Assembly (NCBI GenBank): GCA_030410095.1
Contig: JAUFRC010000004.1
Location: 62,001-126,000, forward strand
Reading direction: 5' to 3'
Length of the DNA: 64,000 nucleotides
Source of the DNA: Paracoccus cavernae
Lineage (GTDB): Bacteria; Pseudomonadota; Alphaproteobacteria; Rhodobacterales; Rhodobacteraceae
Part shown: positions 8,948-17,815 of the stretch, piece by piece
Numbering within the stretch: the stretch's first letter is position 1
Layout of the letters: the number at the start of each line of letters is the position of its first letter
Position numbers and translations under genes: made by a program
The notes under the pieces: generated by a model
What the model was told of the DNA's origin: nothing
The model's input: only the letters and a program-made list of their open reading frames with translations
The model's database searches: none

Positions 8948-9371
8948 CCATGGATGTCGTCATTTATCACAACCCCGATTGCGGCACTTCGCGCAATGTG
9001 CTGGCGATGATCCGCAATGCGGGCGTCGAGCCGCATATCGTCGAATATCTGAAATCACCACCCTCGCGAACCATGCTGAAGGCCTTGATTTCCCGCATGG
9101 GGATCGGCCCTCGGAACCTTCTGCGCGAAAAGGGCACGCCTTACACGGAACTGGGCTTGGGCGATCCTGCGCTGACCAATGAGGCATTGATCGATGCCAT
9201 GATGGCGCATCCGATCCTGATCAACCGGCCTGTCGTGGTCAGCCCGCAAGGCGTGCGGCTGTGCCGTCCTCGGAGTTGGTGCTTGATCTGTTACCCGGAC
9301 AGCAGGCGTTCAGCAAAGAAGATGGCGAGCAGGTCGTGGATGCGCATGGCAAACACATCCATCCCGTCTGA
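8944..9371 (+). CDS. arsC: ArsC arsenate reductase, glutaredoxin type (frameshifted)
   Basis: Reduces arsenate to arsenite for export. It starts MTMDVVIYHNPDCGTSRN with the catalytic Cys in the canonical N-terminal loop; the RPVV segment follows near residue 93. The frame breaks at 9268-9269 (CC). With one more C the C-terminus reads PSELVLDLLPGQQAF and stops at 9371, giving a normal length of about 142 residues. Coupled to arsR by overlap. Confidence 0.88.
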
Positions 9372-9386
9372 GCAAAGGACTGCATT

Positions 9387-10460
9387 ATGACGACACCTCA
9401 ACGCGGCAAGCTATCCTTTCTCGACCGCTATCTGACGCTTTGGATTTTCGCCGCAATGGCTTTGGGCATTCTGCTCGGCACGGTTTTCACCGGCCTGCCG
9501 GAGGCGCTGAACGCCCTCTCCATCGGCTCGACCAACATCCCGATCGCGCTCGGCCTGATCCTGATGATGTATCCGCCGCTGGCCAAGGTCCGCTACGAGG
9601 AACTGCCGCAGGTCTTTGCCGACAAGCGCATTCTGGCCCTGTCCCTGGTGCAGAACTGGCTGATCGGGCCGGTCTTGATGTTCGCGCTGGCGGTGATCTT
9701 TCTGCGCGACCAGCCGGAATACATGACGGGCGTCATCCTGATTGGCCTTGCCCGCTGCATCGCGATGGTGCTGGTCTGGAACCAGTTGGCGCGCGGCGAC
9801 AACCAATTTGTCGCGGGGCTGGTCGCCTTCAACTCGATCTTCCAGATCCTGTTTTTCTCGACCTACGCATGGCTTTTCTTGACCGTCCTGCCGCCGCTGT
9901 TCGGACTTGAGGGCAGCATTATCGACGTCGGCTTCTGGACCGTCACCGAGGCCGTGCTGATCTATCTCGGCATTCCCTTTCTCGCGGGCTATCTGACCCG
10001 CCGCATCCTGATTGGGCGCAAGGGTGCCGCATGGTATAATGATGTCTTTCTGCCAAAAATTAGTCCGACCACCCTTGCCGCGCTGCTTTTCACCATTGTC
10101 GCGATGTTCAGCCTGAAAGGGGCCGAGGTCGTCCGCCTGCCGCTCGACGTCCTGCGGATCGCGGTGCCGTTGGTCTTATATTTCCTGATCCAGTTCCTCG
10201 TCAGCTTCGCCATGGGGCGGTGGATTGCCAAGGATTATCCTCGCACCACGGCCATCGCCTTCACGGCGGCAGGCAATAATTTCGAACTGGCGATCGCGGT
10301 GGGCATTGCCGCCTACGGCTTGGCCTCGCCCGTGGCTTTTGCCGCCGTGATCGGCCCATTGGTCGAAGTCCCGGTCCTGATCTTGCTGGTCAATCTCGCG
10401 CTGCGCCTTGGCGCGAGCCGGTTTCCCCATGACAAAGCCTTGAAGGAGGCCCGCGCATGA
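9387..10460 (+). CDS. acr3: Acr3 arsenite efflux transporter
   Basis: Intact 357-residue membrane protein with about ten helices, extruding arsenite across the inner membrane by the proton-motive force. Family signatures include a conserved Cys in the GLARCIAMVLVWNQLARGD helix and the AAGNNFELAIAV segment. It sits between arsC and arsH; the final ATG overlap with arsH indicates one operon. It is one of the few long genes of this region without a frameshift. Confidence 0.92.
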   Translation: MTTPQRGKLSFLDRYLTLWIFAAMALGILLGTVFTGLPEALNALSIGSTNIPIALGLILMMYPPLAKVRYEELPQVFADKRILALSLVQNWLIGPVLMFALAVIFLRDQPEYMTGVILIGLARCIAMVLVWNQLARGDNQFVAGLVAFNSIFQILFFSTYAWLFLTVLPPLFGLEGSIIDVGFWTVTEAVLIYLGIPFLAGYLTRRILIGRKGAAWYNDVFLPKISPTTLAALLFTIVAMFSLKGAEVVRLPLDVLRIAVPLVLYFLIQFLVSFAMGRWIAKDYPRTTAIAFTAAGNNFELAIAVGIAAYGLASPVAFAAVIGPLVEVPVLILLVNLALRLGASRFPHDKALKEARA

Positions 10461-11162
10461 TCCCCGATCTGCCCGATCTCTCCCCGCCGCCGACCGCAAG
10501 CCGCTGCTGCCCGATGTGCCCTGCGCCCCGCATCCGCCGCGCATCCTGCTGCTTTACGGCTCGCTCCGCGAACGCTCCTATTCGCGTTTCGTGACCTATG
10601 AGGCCGAACGCATCCTGCGGCATTTCGGCTGCGAGACGCGGATTTTCCACGCGGACGGCCTGCCGCTGCCCGATGACGCCAAGGCCGATCACCCCAAGGT
10701 CCAAGAACTCCGCGAGCTCTGTCTTTGGTCCGAGGGCCAAGTCTGGACCAGCCCCGAACGCCATGGTGCGATGACCGGCGTGATGAAATCGCAGATCGAC
10801 TGGATCCCGCTGTCGATGGGTGCGATCCGCCCGACGCAGGGGCGGACGCTGGCGGTGATGCAGGTCTCGGGCGGCTCGCAAAGTTTCAACGCGGTCAACC
10901 AGATGCGCATTCTAGGGCGCTGGATGCGGATGCTGACCATCCCTAACCAATCCTCGGTCGCGAAAGCCTACGAAGAATTCGACGAGGCGGGCCGCATGCG
11001 CCCTCGAGTTATTACGACCGCATCGTCGATGTCATGGAGGAGCTGGTGAAGTTCACGCTGCTGACGCGCGATCTGTCGGGCGCTCTGACCGACCGCTACA
11101 GCGAGCGCAAGGAGAGCGCGGAAAACCTGGAAGCACGGGTTAATCTGACGGCGGCTGTCTGA
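10457..11162 (+). CDS. arsH: ArsH NADPH-dependent FMN reductase (frameshifted)
   Basis: Flavoprotein that oxidises trivalent organoarsenicals. The core ILLLYGSLRERSYSR is the FMN phosphate loop and SQIDWIPLSMGAIRPTQG the conserved middle. ATG 10457 overlaps acr3 by 4 bp. Frame breaks at 10492-10495 (C4) and 11001-11003 (C3) are both repaired by one extra C, giving about 235 residues ending NLTAAV. The stop overlaps the MFS gene start. Confidence 0.88.
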
Positions 11163-12337
11163 TGGAGGGCGCGCGGCGCTGGCCCGTCATCGCCGCGCTC
11201 GGCATCCTGCAGATCTTTGCTTGGGGCAGCAGCTATTACCTGATGGCGGTCATGGCCCCCGCGATTGTCGCCGATACCGGCTGGTCCCTGCCTTGGGTCG
11301 TTGGCGCGCTGTCGGTTGCGCTGTTGTCGGCGGGCCTCTCTTCACCGCTCGTTGGGCGCAGGATTACCGCAAGCGGCGGGCGGGCCGTGCTGGCGGCGGG
11401 CTGCGGCTTTCTAGCTGTGGGGCTCGGGCTTGCCTCCTCGCGCCGAACCTTGCCGGTTTCTATCTCAGTTGGGCCGTCATGGGCCTCGGCATGAGTGCGG
11501 CGCTTTACGATCCCGCCTTTGCCACACTCGGGCGGCTTTACGGCCAAGACGCCCGCAGCGCGATCACCGCATTGACGCTTTGGGGCGGCTTTGCCAGCAC
11601 CTCTGTTGGCCGCTCTCGACATGGTTGCTGACCGAATTCGACTGGCGCGGCGCCTTGCGCATCTATGCGCTGATCCTGCTGCTTCTTTGCCTGCCGCTGA
11701 TCGCGGCTTTGGTCCCGAAAGAGGCCCGCCCTGCAGCACCGCGCGCCGACGACAAGCCCCGCAAACCGCGCCTTGAAGGCCGCGACCGGCTGGCTTTTCG
11801 CCTGATGGCCGCGATTTTGGTGATTGCGGGAACAACCGTCACCATTGTCTCGGTCCATCTTTTGACACTCCTGCAATCGCAGGGAATTTCCCTGTCCGAG
11901 GCAGTCGCGATCGGCGCCATGATTGGACCGGCGCAGGTCGGCGCGCGCCTGATCGAGATGGCGGGAAAAGGTCGTCACCACCCGATCTGGACCCTACTGG
12001 GAGCGAGCGGTGCGGTAGCATTTGGCCTGATCCTGCTTGCTATAGACGTCCGGCTTCCGGCCTTTGCAATCATCCTTTACGGGGCGGGCAACGGCATTTT
12101 CTCAATCGCGAGGGGCGCACTGCCGCTCACCCTGTTCGGCCCCGAGCGTTACGCCGTGGTGATGGGCGATCTCGCCCGCCCCTCGCTGATCGCTCAGGCG
12201 GCAGCGCCGCTGATCGGGGCATGCTGATCGCGGCCACAGGAGCGACCTCGACCCTAACGATCCTCGCCATGCTCGGCATGTCCGGTTTCGCGTTGGTTTT
12301 ACTGTTATTTTATCACTGGCAGCCCCTACAGTCATAG
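11162..12337 (+). CDS. MFS exporter of the arsenic operon (frameshifted)
   Basis: Twelve-helix major facilitator of about 392 residues, starting MEGARRWPVIAALGILQIFA with GRRITASGGRAVL in the loop after helix 2. Frame breaks near 11435, 11600 and 12214 are each cured by one base in a C or G run. It is the last gene of arsR-arsC-acr3-arsH-MFS, overlapping arsH by 1 bp. An arsenical (perhaps methylated or organic) is the likely substrate from context only; it does not look like ArsJ with its GAPDH partner, which is absent. Confidence 0.78.
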
Positions 12338-12641
12338 CGTTTTGGCCGGAACTAATGGCTCAGCCAGAAAATGCTGTAAGTGCGAAACTTGAGTGATGCT
12401 GCGAGCTTCCTGACTGTCCGCTCTGGGCTCCAAGCGTCGGTCCTTACGGCTTGCGCCCGGCAGCGGCACTTGGCCAAGCTGGCGGGGGCTGCTCTGCGGG
12501 ACGAAGCGGTCGCTCGCGGCTACTGAGCATAACGCCAACCCTGTGCTGCACCTTGATCGACCGCTGCTGACCGCCTAGGCATAGGCCTTGTCTGCAGTTC
12601 AGGGCAAATTGCTTTGAGGAAAGTGAGGGGAGATCAGACAC
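12338..12641. other. Intergenic region, no gene seen
   Basis: 304 bp between the ars operon and the DapA-like gene. I see no open frame with coding character and no strong hairpin. The end carries a GGGGAG ribosome site for 12642. Confidence 0.5.
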
Positions 12642-13544
12642 ATGTATCCATTTCACGGAATGATCGGATTTCCGATCACCCCCGCTGACACGCACGGCCG
12701 GATTGATACAGCAGCAATCACCCGGCTGGTTCAGCGCCAGTTAAGTGCTGGCGCAGACGCGATTGGCATTCTCGGCAGCACGGGCAGCTATCCCTACCTG
12801 AGCCGTGAGGAACGCCGCCGGGCGCTGGATGCCGCCGTGGACGCAGCCGATGGCCGCGTTCCCGTCATTGCCGGCGTGGGTGCGCTTCGAACCAGCGATG
12901 CGGTTGCCTTTGCTCAGGATGCCAAAGCTGCTGGCTGCGCGGCAGGGCTGCTCTCGGCAATGTCCTACCTGCCTCTCAGCCAGACTGAGGTTTACGAGCA
13001 TTTCGCAACCGTCGCGCGCATGGGTGAGCTACAGATCTGCATCTATGACAATCCTGGCACGACACATTTTCAGTTTACCGACGACCTTCTCGAACGGCTG
13101 GCGCGGGTGGAGAACATCGCGGCGATCAAAAACCCGACATCTTCGCCGGAGCAGACGGCATCCCATCTGGAGGCACAACGGCTTCTTCTGCCATCCGGCT
13201 TCCCCATCGGATACAGCGGAGACTGGTGCTGTGCTGAAGCTATGATTGCGGGTGCTGACGCGTGGTATAGCGTTTTGGGTGGAACGCTTCCCGTGCCGTG
13301 TGTTGCAATTGTTCGCGCCGTGCAAGCGGGGAACGGTGGCGAAGCCCGTCGCCTGAACGATACGCTGCAGCCCGTTTGGGATCTGTTCCAGAAATACACC
13401 AGCTATCGCACGGTCTATGAAATGAACTGTCAGCTCGACTTGTGCGAGGCGGTGCCGCCGAGGCCGATCCTTCCGGTATGCAGTGCAGGGAAGGCTGAAA
13501 TTGCGAGCGTTCTTGAAAGATTGCCGGTGAACTATCTGAAATGA
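12642..13544 (+). CDS. DapA/NAL-superfamily aldolase (dihydrodipicolinate synthase-like)
   Basis: Intact 300-residue TIM-barrel lyase. The Schiff-base Lys is in AAIKNPTSS, the Tyr in CIYDNPGTT, and the N-terminal motif is GSTGSYPYLS in place of the GTTGE of true DapA. That change suggests a substrate other than pyruvate plus aspartate semialdehyde, i.e. one of the many catabolic members. It stands alone, with no sugar-acid or amino-acid pathway partner nearby. Not recognisable as a named enzyme. Confidence 0.8.
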   Translation: MYPFHGMIGFPITPADTHGRIDTAAITRLVQRQLSAGADAIGILGSTGSYPYLSREERRRALDAAVDAADGRVPVIAGVGALRTSDAVAFAQDAKAAGCAAGLLSAMSYLPLSQTEVYEHFATVARMGELQICIYDNPGTTHFQFTDDLLERLARVENIAAIKNPTSSPEQTASHLEAQRLLLPSGFPIGYSGDWCCAEAMIAGADAWYSVLGGTLPVPCVAIVRAVQAGNGGEARRLNDTLQPVWDLFQKYTSYRTVYEMNCQLDLCEAVPPRPILPVCSAGKAEIASVLERLPVNYLK

Positions 13545-13583
13545 ACATAGTCGGTCGCTTAGTTTTGAATGACTGCAATGGGC

Positions 13584-13928
13584 TCAAAGCGACTGCGCCA
13601 TCGCACCCTTAGAGCTAGGTGAGCCGCGCGCGCTGCCCATCCTCCAAAGCCGCGCGATCCGCACCAGCTCCAATCGGCGCAAACCGCCATTCGGGATCTC
13701 GGTCGCGCGCTCCCACGCTTTGATCAGCATCTCGCCTTTCGGATGATCCTTGCCCGCCCGCCACAGGGCAGACACCACATCCGTTTCAAGCCTTAGATCA
13801 TCGGTTGCCGACCGATCTGCTGCCGTGAGCAAGCACGCAAGCGCCAGCACCAGCGCCTCGCGTTCCGCGATCTGCTCTGACCATGCGCCGCCAAAGGCCA
13901 CATTGCGCAATTGCTCTTTCCTGTCCAT
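13584..13928 (-). CDS. Hypothetical protein divergent from a Y-family polymerase gene
   Basis: 114 residues (MDRKEQLRNVAFGGAWSEQI at the start), helical, no signal peptide. The frame is open further upstream, but this Met is chosen because earlier codons overlap the polymerase gene on the other strand. The 36-72 bp gap to the divergent gene would hold both promoters. No family assigned; an SOS-linked role is only positional. Confidence 0.55.
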   Translation of the reverse strand: MDRKEQLRNVAFGGAWSEQIAEREALVLALACLLTAADRSATDDLRLETDVVSALWRAGKDHPKGEMLIKAWERATEIPNGGLRRLELVRIARLWRMGSARGSPSSKGAMAQSL

Positions 13929-14000
13929 TTCGGCTCCTTGCGAATCTAGGAACAAAAATAGAACATGGGGCGAGAAACACCACCCGCCAGGTTTAGTGCC

Positions 14001-14430
14001 GTGACCCCGCTTCGTATCGCCTATCTCGACATGAACTCCTTCTTCGCAAGCGTCGAGCAGCAGCTCGATCCGGCATTGCGCGGCAAACCTGTCGCGATCA
14101 CCGCCGTCGATTCCGAGGCAGGGGCCTGTGTCGCAGCAAGTTATGAGGCCAAGGCGTTTGGCGTCAAAACCGGAACACGCGTCACCGACGCCCGCAGGCT
14201 CTGCCCTGGCATCATCTTCAGGCCGTCGCGGCACCGCCTCTATGTTCGCTACAATCTCGCCGTTGCCGATGTTCTCGATCGATATGCGGAGCTCACCCAT
14301 ATCCGGTCCGTCGATGAGTTTCAGCTTGCCCTTTCGGGCGAAGCCCAGACGCTCGATGGAGCCGTGCCCTCGTCGCCCGCCTCAAAGCGGCGGTCGCCGA
14401 CGAAGTTGGCCCTGGTAGTGGTCGAAAAGA
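14001..14430 (+). pseudogene. Y-family DNA polymerase, N-terminal fragment
   Basis: Start of a DinB/UmuC-type translesion polymerase: VTPLRIAYLDMNSFFASVE with the catalytic Asp, then SYEAKAFGVKTGTR and SVDEFQLALSGE (the second acidic site normally has Asp-Glu). GTG 14001 is the family-like start, though ATG 13965 is in frame. A frame slip occurs near 14370 and similarity ends near 14430. The matching C-terminus lies at 15781-15860 beyond an IS3 element, so about 250 central residues are lost and the gene is dead. Confidence 0.8.
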
Positions 14431-14587
14431 TCTGCCTTTGGCGGGAGAAAAAACTGCCCAAAAACAATGGCGCTAATTCCCGACCTCACGGCGGGGTTGC
14501 CTATTCTATCGGAAAGGTTTTCTTCTCAAAGACCGCACCTATTCGTAGAGCTCTTGCTCCGTTTCAGTCTTTTCAACCGGATCGCCC
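14431..14587. other. Unassigned segment between polymerase fragment and IS3
   Basis: 157 bp that belong neither to the polymerase gene nor to the IS element, whose end is at 14588. They contain AAAAACTGCCCAAAAAC and no open frame. Probably the remains of another inserted element. Confidence 0.4.
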
Positions 14588-14625
14588 GGTAATTCCCCGT
14601 TTTCACGGGGGCTCGGACGTAGAAT

Positions 14626-15504
14626 TTACGCGGCCATTCTCAGTTTCTGTGCGGGCGTCATCCCGCCGTTGCCCATGTTCGGACGCTCGTTGTTGTATGA
14701 CCACAGCCACTCGGTGGCAATTTGCTGCACCTCGTCAATGCTCTCGAAGATATGGAGGTCCAGCCATTCGTGCCGGACCGTTCGGTTGTATCGCTCGACA
14801 TAGGCGTTTTGTTGCGGCTTTCCCGGCTGGATGTGAGCCAAGGCGATGCCCTTGTGCTCGGCCCATTCCATGAGGGTGCCGCTGATATATTCCGGGCCGT
14901 TGTCGACCCTGATCGTCGTTGGCGCGCCACGCCATTCGATAATCTGGTTCAGCGCTCGGACGACCCGTTCAGCCGGCAGCAAGAAGTCGACCTCGATGCC
15001 AAGGCCTTCGCGGTTGAAGTCGTCCAGAACGTTCAGAAGGCGAAACTGACGCCCATCTCCAAGGCGATCCGCCATGAAGTCCATGGACCAGACCTCATTT
15101 GCAGCCTCCGGAACCGCCAGCGCGTCAGGCTTCTCCCGCTTCAACCGCTTGCGCGGCTTGATCCGCAGGTTCAGCTCCAGCTCGCGATAGATCCGGTAGA
15201 CCCTCTTGTGATTCCAGCCATGTCCCTGGACGTTGCGCAGGTAGAGAAAGCACAGGCCGAAACCCCAAGTCTTCTTCGCCCTCGTCAGCCCGAGCAACAG
15301 GTCGGCGATCTGCTCGTTCTCATCGTCCAGCTTGGGGCTGTATCGATAGCACGTTTCGCTGACATCGAACGCCCGGCACGCCAGCGCAATGCTGACGCCC
15401 TTCATCGCCACCGCTTTCACGGCCAACTCCCGGCGTTGAGCTGGCCGTATCATTTTTTCCCAAGGCCTCTTTGAGCAGATCATTCTGCATGCTGACGTCG
15501 GCAT
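14626..15504 (-). CDS. IS3-family transposase OrfB (DDE integrase)
   Basis: 292 residues with the rve/DDE core: VWSMDFMAD (first Asp), TIRVDNGPEYIS (second Asp) and the Glu in GKPQQNAYVERYN. Expected to be made as an OrfA-OrfB fusion by -1 slippage on GGGAAAAAATG near 15452. Confidence 0.9.
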   Translation of the reverse strand: MPTSACRMICSKRPWEKMIRPAQRRELAVKAVAMKGVSIALACRAFDVSETCYRYSPKLDDENEQIADLLLGLTRAKKTWGFGLCFLYLRNVQGHGWNHKRVYRIYRELELNLRIKPRKRLKREKPDALAVPEAANEVWSMDFMADRLGDGRQFRLLNVLDDFNREGLGIEVDFLLPAERVVRALNQIIEWRGAPTTIRVDNGPEYISGTLMEWAEHKGIALAHIQPGKPQQNAYVERYNRTVRHEWLDLHIFESIDEVQQIATEWLWSYNNERPNMGNGGMTPAQKLRMAA

Positions 15505-15711
15505 ACATGCGCTTCAGTCGGCGGTTCTCCTCGGCCATGGCCTTCATCTCGAAATCAGGCTCGCATCCATGCCGCCATACTTCGCCCGCCACCTGTAAAG
15601 CGTGGCGCTGCTCATGCCATGTTCACGGCACAGCTCGGCAGCAGGAACGCCACCCTCCATCTGACGCAGCACGCCCATGATCTGGGCTTCTGTAAATCGG
15701 GTCTTCTTCAT
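15448..15711 (-). CDS. IS3-family transposase OrfA (frameshifted)
   Basis: HTH protein starting MKKTRFTEAQIMGVLRQ with CREHGMSSATLYRWRAKYGG, then a leucine zipper (EENRRLKRMYAD). A one-base loss near 15560 separates the HTH from the zipper, so this copy may not make active transposase. Confidence 0.85.
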
Positions 15712-15780
15712 CGGAATCTCCTCGTTCATCCTGCCGAGAAAATTCTACTTCCGTATCCCTCTAAGATCGGGGGGATTACC

Positions 15781-15860
15781 ACATCAACGCCCGCTTCGGT
15801 GACGGAATGATCCGCTATGGCATCAACACACTACATCCCGGATTCTTCGAGAAAGGCTGA
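15781..15860 (+). pseudogene. Y-family polymerase, C-terminal fragment
   Basis: Encodes INARFGDGMIRYGINTLHPG then FFEKG and a stop; this is the C-terminal end typical of Rhodobacterales DinB/UmuC-like proteins, in the same orientation as the N-terminal piece at 14001. Confidence 0.7.
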
Positions 15861-15991
15861 TTCAAAAATGAGTGGCTAGAGGGCCAATCGAGAACCACAA
15901 TTTCCCAGCGGTTCTTGAATGTTTGCAGAACAGTCAAGACGGACATATTCTTATGTATCAATAAGGTGTCTAGGGGAATGCGGTTCTAGGA

Positions 15992-16258
15992 ATGGCGATG
16001 ACGCATCGAGAAAACATTGACCAAATGCCCCTACAAGATCTCAACAAGCTCTTGAAGGAAATTGACAAGAAAATCGCGAAACGTGAGGATCTTGACTACA
16101 GGTTTCTAAACGGCTTACGACGGATGATATATCATAAATATGGAAAATATGCCACCCATAACAATAGTTTAGAAGTCTGGTGCGGCCAAGGGCGACGGCC
16201 AAAGTGGTTCCGCGAATACATTGCTGCAGGAGGCGATGCCAAGGACTTGCTAATATGA
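15992..16258 (+). CDS. H-NS-family nucleoid protein
   Basis: 88 residues. The N-terminal half is a helical oligomerisation segment (LQDLNKLLKEIDKKIAKRED) and the C-terminal half carries the H-NS DNA-binding signature VWCGQGRRPKWFREYIAAGG. It is shorter than E. coli H-NS and fits the compact alphaproteobacterial type (HvrA/Spb-like). A plasmid-borne copy can silence AT-rich transferred genes, including the plasmid's own. Local sequence is AT-richer than its neighbours. Confidence 0.8.
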   Translation: MAMTHRENIDQMPLQDLNKLLKEIDKKIAKREDLDYRFLNGLRRMIYHKYGKYATHNNSLEVWCGQGRRPKWFREYIAAGGDAKDLLI

Positions 16259-16433
16259 TTTGACGTCTGCCCGCCCTTGGCGTCCACCGCGCTCTCGTCC
16301 GGCTTTGGCCGGACCGAGCCAGACAGCGTGCAATGCACCCTGCCCGTCTCGGCCCTGCGGGGCACGATCCCTGACGCGGAGGATCATATTCCATTGTAAT
16401 GCTTCCAACGGAGCTGGAGTATTCGTCTGTTAG

Positions 16434-16682
16434 ATGCCGAGGAGTCGAGTTGTGATCACCGAGTGGGTCGTCATTACCGGGATCGTCGCGATCCTTTGCT
16501 TTCTGTTGTCCGTTTACGGTACGGAAAAGTACAAAACACCGTTGCAGCAATGGGCGATTGGGGCGGCGTTGCTGTGCGGAGCGTTCATAATAGGACCTCC
16601 AATCGATCGAGCGGCAGGCGCCGTTGCAATGTTTCTGGGACTTTTCTGGCTTCTGCGCCTTTTCCTAACAGACCGACTTTAG
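16434..16682 (+). CDS. Small membrane protein, hypothetical
   Basis: 82 residues with three hydrophobic helices (about 8-25, 39-57 and 61-78) and little else. No family recognised. It lies alone between the H-NS-like gene and the first structured leader. Confidence 0.5.
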   Translation: MPRSRVVITEWVVITGIVAILCFLLSVYGTEKYKTPLQQWAIGAALLCGAFIIGPPIDRAAGAVAMFLGLFWLLRLFLTDRL

Positions 16683-16850
16683 CGTCCCTGACGCGAGCGA
16701 CTGCGCTTTAAAATGGCTTCACCTTTCCCACAATCTGCTCACGTTCCTGCGCTCCATGACGGCCCGTCCCGTTCGCAGAATGCTGGCGGCCGCAGGCGTC
16801 CGCTCCTGAAGTCGCTTCCTTGCGGCTGGAAAAGCCGAAGCCCGAAGATC

Positions 16851-17117
16851 CCATAGCAGCCCGCGCAAAGGCGCGGGCTTTGTCATGCAGGGGTTTCGGG
16901 CAAGCCGAACGCCCCTGCTTTGCTTGGGCCACGCCTGCGGCGCGTCCGTCTTGAAACCGCCGGTTTCCCCATTCAAGGCCGTCCGCTTTACGGGGCCGAG
17001 GGTTTCCCCGCCCTTCCTTCGCTGCGCTCCGTGCAGGGCGGGTGATCCCCTCCCCTCGCCCCCTACGGACAACCTTGCATGGGACCCCTTCCTGCCCTCG
17101 CCGGGAGGCAATCCGGG
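16851..17117 (+). promoter_or_regulatory. Structured leader, copy 1 (candidate ssDNA promoter or ncRNA)
   Basis: Non-coding sequence closely repeated at 19670-19960. Hairpins: A, 16858-16866 with 16871-16879 (AGCCCGCGC/GCGCGGGCT); B, GCAGGGG 16887-16893 with CCCCTGC 16912-16918; C, CCCGCCCT 17007-17014 with AGGGCGGG 17035-17042. In copy 2 stem B is GTCGGGG/CCCCGAC, two compensatory pair changes, which argues that the fold is selected. It precedes the 17213-18588 operon by about 100 bp. Confidence 0.65.
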
Positions 17118-17212
17118 AAGAGAGGACGCGCTTCGCGCCCTCCCTTCCCGAATAGCCCCATTCTCAAAAGGGCCGCAATCGGGACAGGCAACCCGCCACG
17201 ATGGAGGCCAAA

Positions 17213-17463
17213 ATGGCTTATCAAATCGCGATGATGACCGAGCACGGGACCGAAACCCATCGCCCCGAGGATCTCGAAGCATGGCTCGATGACATGGGGC
17301 TGGACATCCAAGGCTATAACGAAAACCCCGCCAACGGGCCGAACTTCAGGGCCAGCCTAAGAGCTCCGGTCTCTATGGACCTTTCTGGGGTGACTACGAT
17401 CACGAGGGCGAACCCGTCATTCGCTACGAGGATGCCGAAACCTATCGCAGCATGTCGATGTAA
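17213..17463 (+). CDS. Hypothetical plasmid protein (frameshifted)
   Basis: About 83 residues starting MAYQIAMMTEHGTETHRPED. ATG 17213 is preferred over 17201 because GGAGG lies 5 bp upstream of it. The frame changes near 17360; restored, it ends RYEDAETYRSMSM. Acidic, soluble, unknown function. First gene of the operon behind leader copy 1. Confidence 0.6.
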
Positions 17464-17476
17464 AGGGGGAACGGTC

Positions 17477-17761
17477 ATGCCCATTCTCTACCCCGTAACC
17501 GACCGGACCCGTCTTCGGGTCCGGTACGAGCTCGAAGCCGCAACCAAATGGATCGAGCATCTCACGAGCTTTGAAGCTTGCCAGCGCGCTTATGTCACCC
17601 CCCGCGATCTTTCGGGCTTGGGGGCGAGCCGGTTCGGAACCGGAGAGGTTTTGGACGAGGCTGGGCAGGTCATTGCCCACATCAGCTATAACGGAAGGCT
17701 TTGGTCGCCCTTGCCGTGGTCGCCCGATATGCGGCCTCTCGCCGAGGCGCCGGAAATCTGA
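17477..17761 (+). CDS. Hypothetical 94-aa plasmid protein
   Basis: MPILYPVTDRTRLRVRYELE at the start; intact, 13 bp after the previous stop. The middle (ISYNGRLW-SP) looks like a small beta-rich domain. No recognised family. It sits between the first gene and the methylase-like gene in one transcript. Confidence 0.6.
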   Translation: MPILYPVTDRTRLRVRYELEAATKWIEHLTSFEACQRAYVTPRDLSGLGASRFGTGEVLDEAGQVIAHISYNGRLWSPLPWSPDMRPLAEAPEI

Positions 17762-17815
17762 GCCACGGCGGGCGCAAGCGCCCGCCACCCTCTCCGCTTG
17801 ATCCAAGGAAACGCC

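Larger units (their letters stand above)
14588..15780 (-). mobile_element. IS3-family element (IS407-like), inserted in the polymerase gene
   Basis: 1193 bp bounded by imperfect terminal inverted repeats: GGTAATTCCCCG at the left and, read inward, GGTAATCCCCCC at the right, with a second matching block GTAGAATTT in each end. It carries two overlapping transposase frames. The flanks (gcccc and acatc) show no target duplication, which with the missing polymerase middle suggests recombination between two IS copies and deletion rather than simple insertion. Confidence 0.85.
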
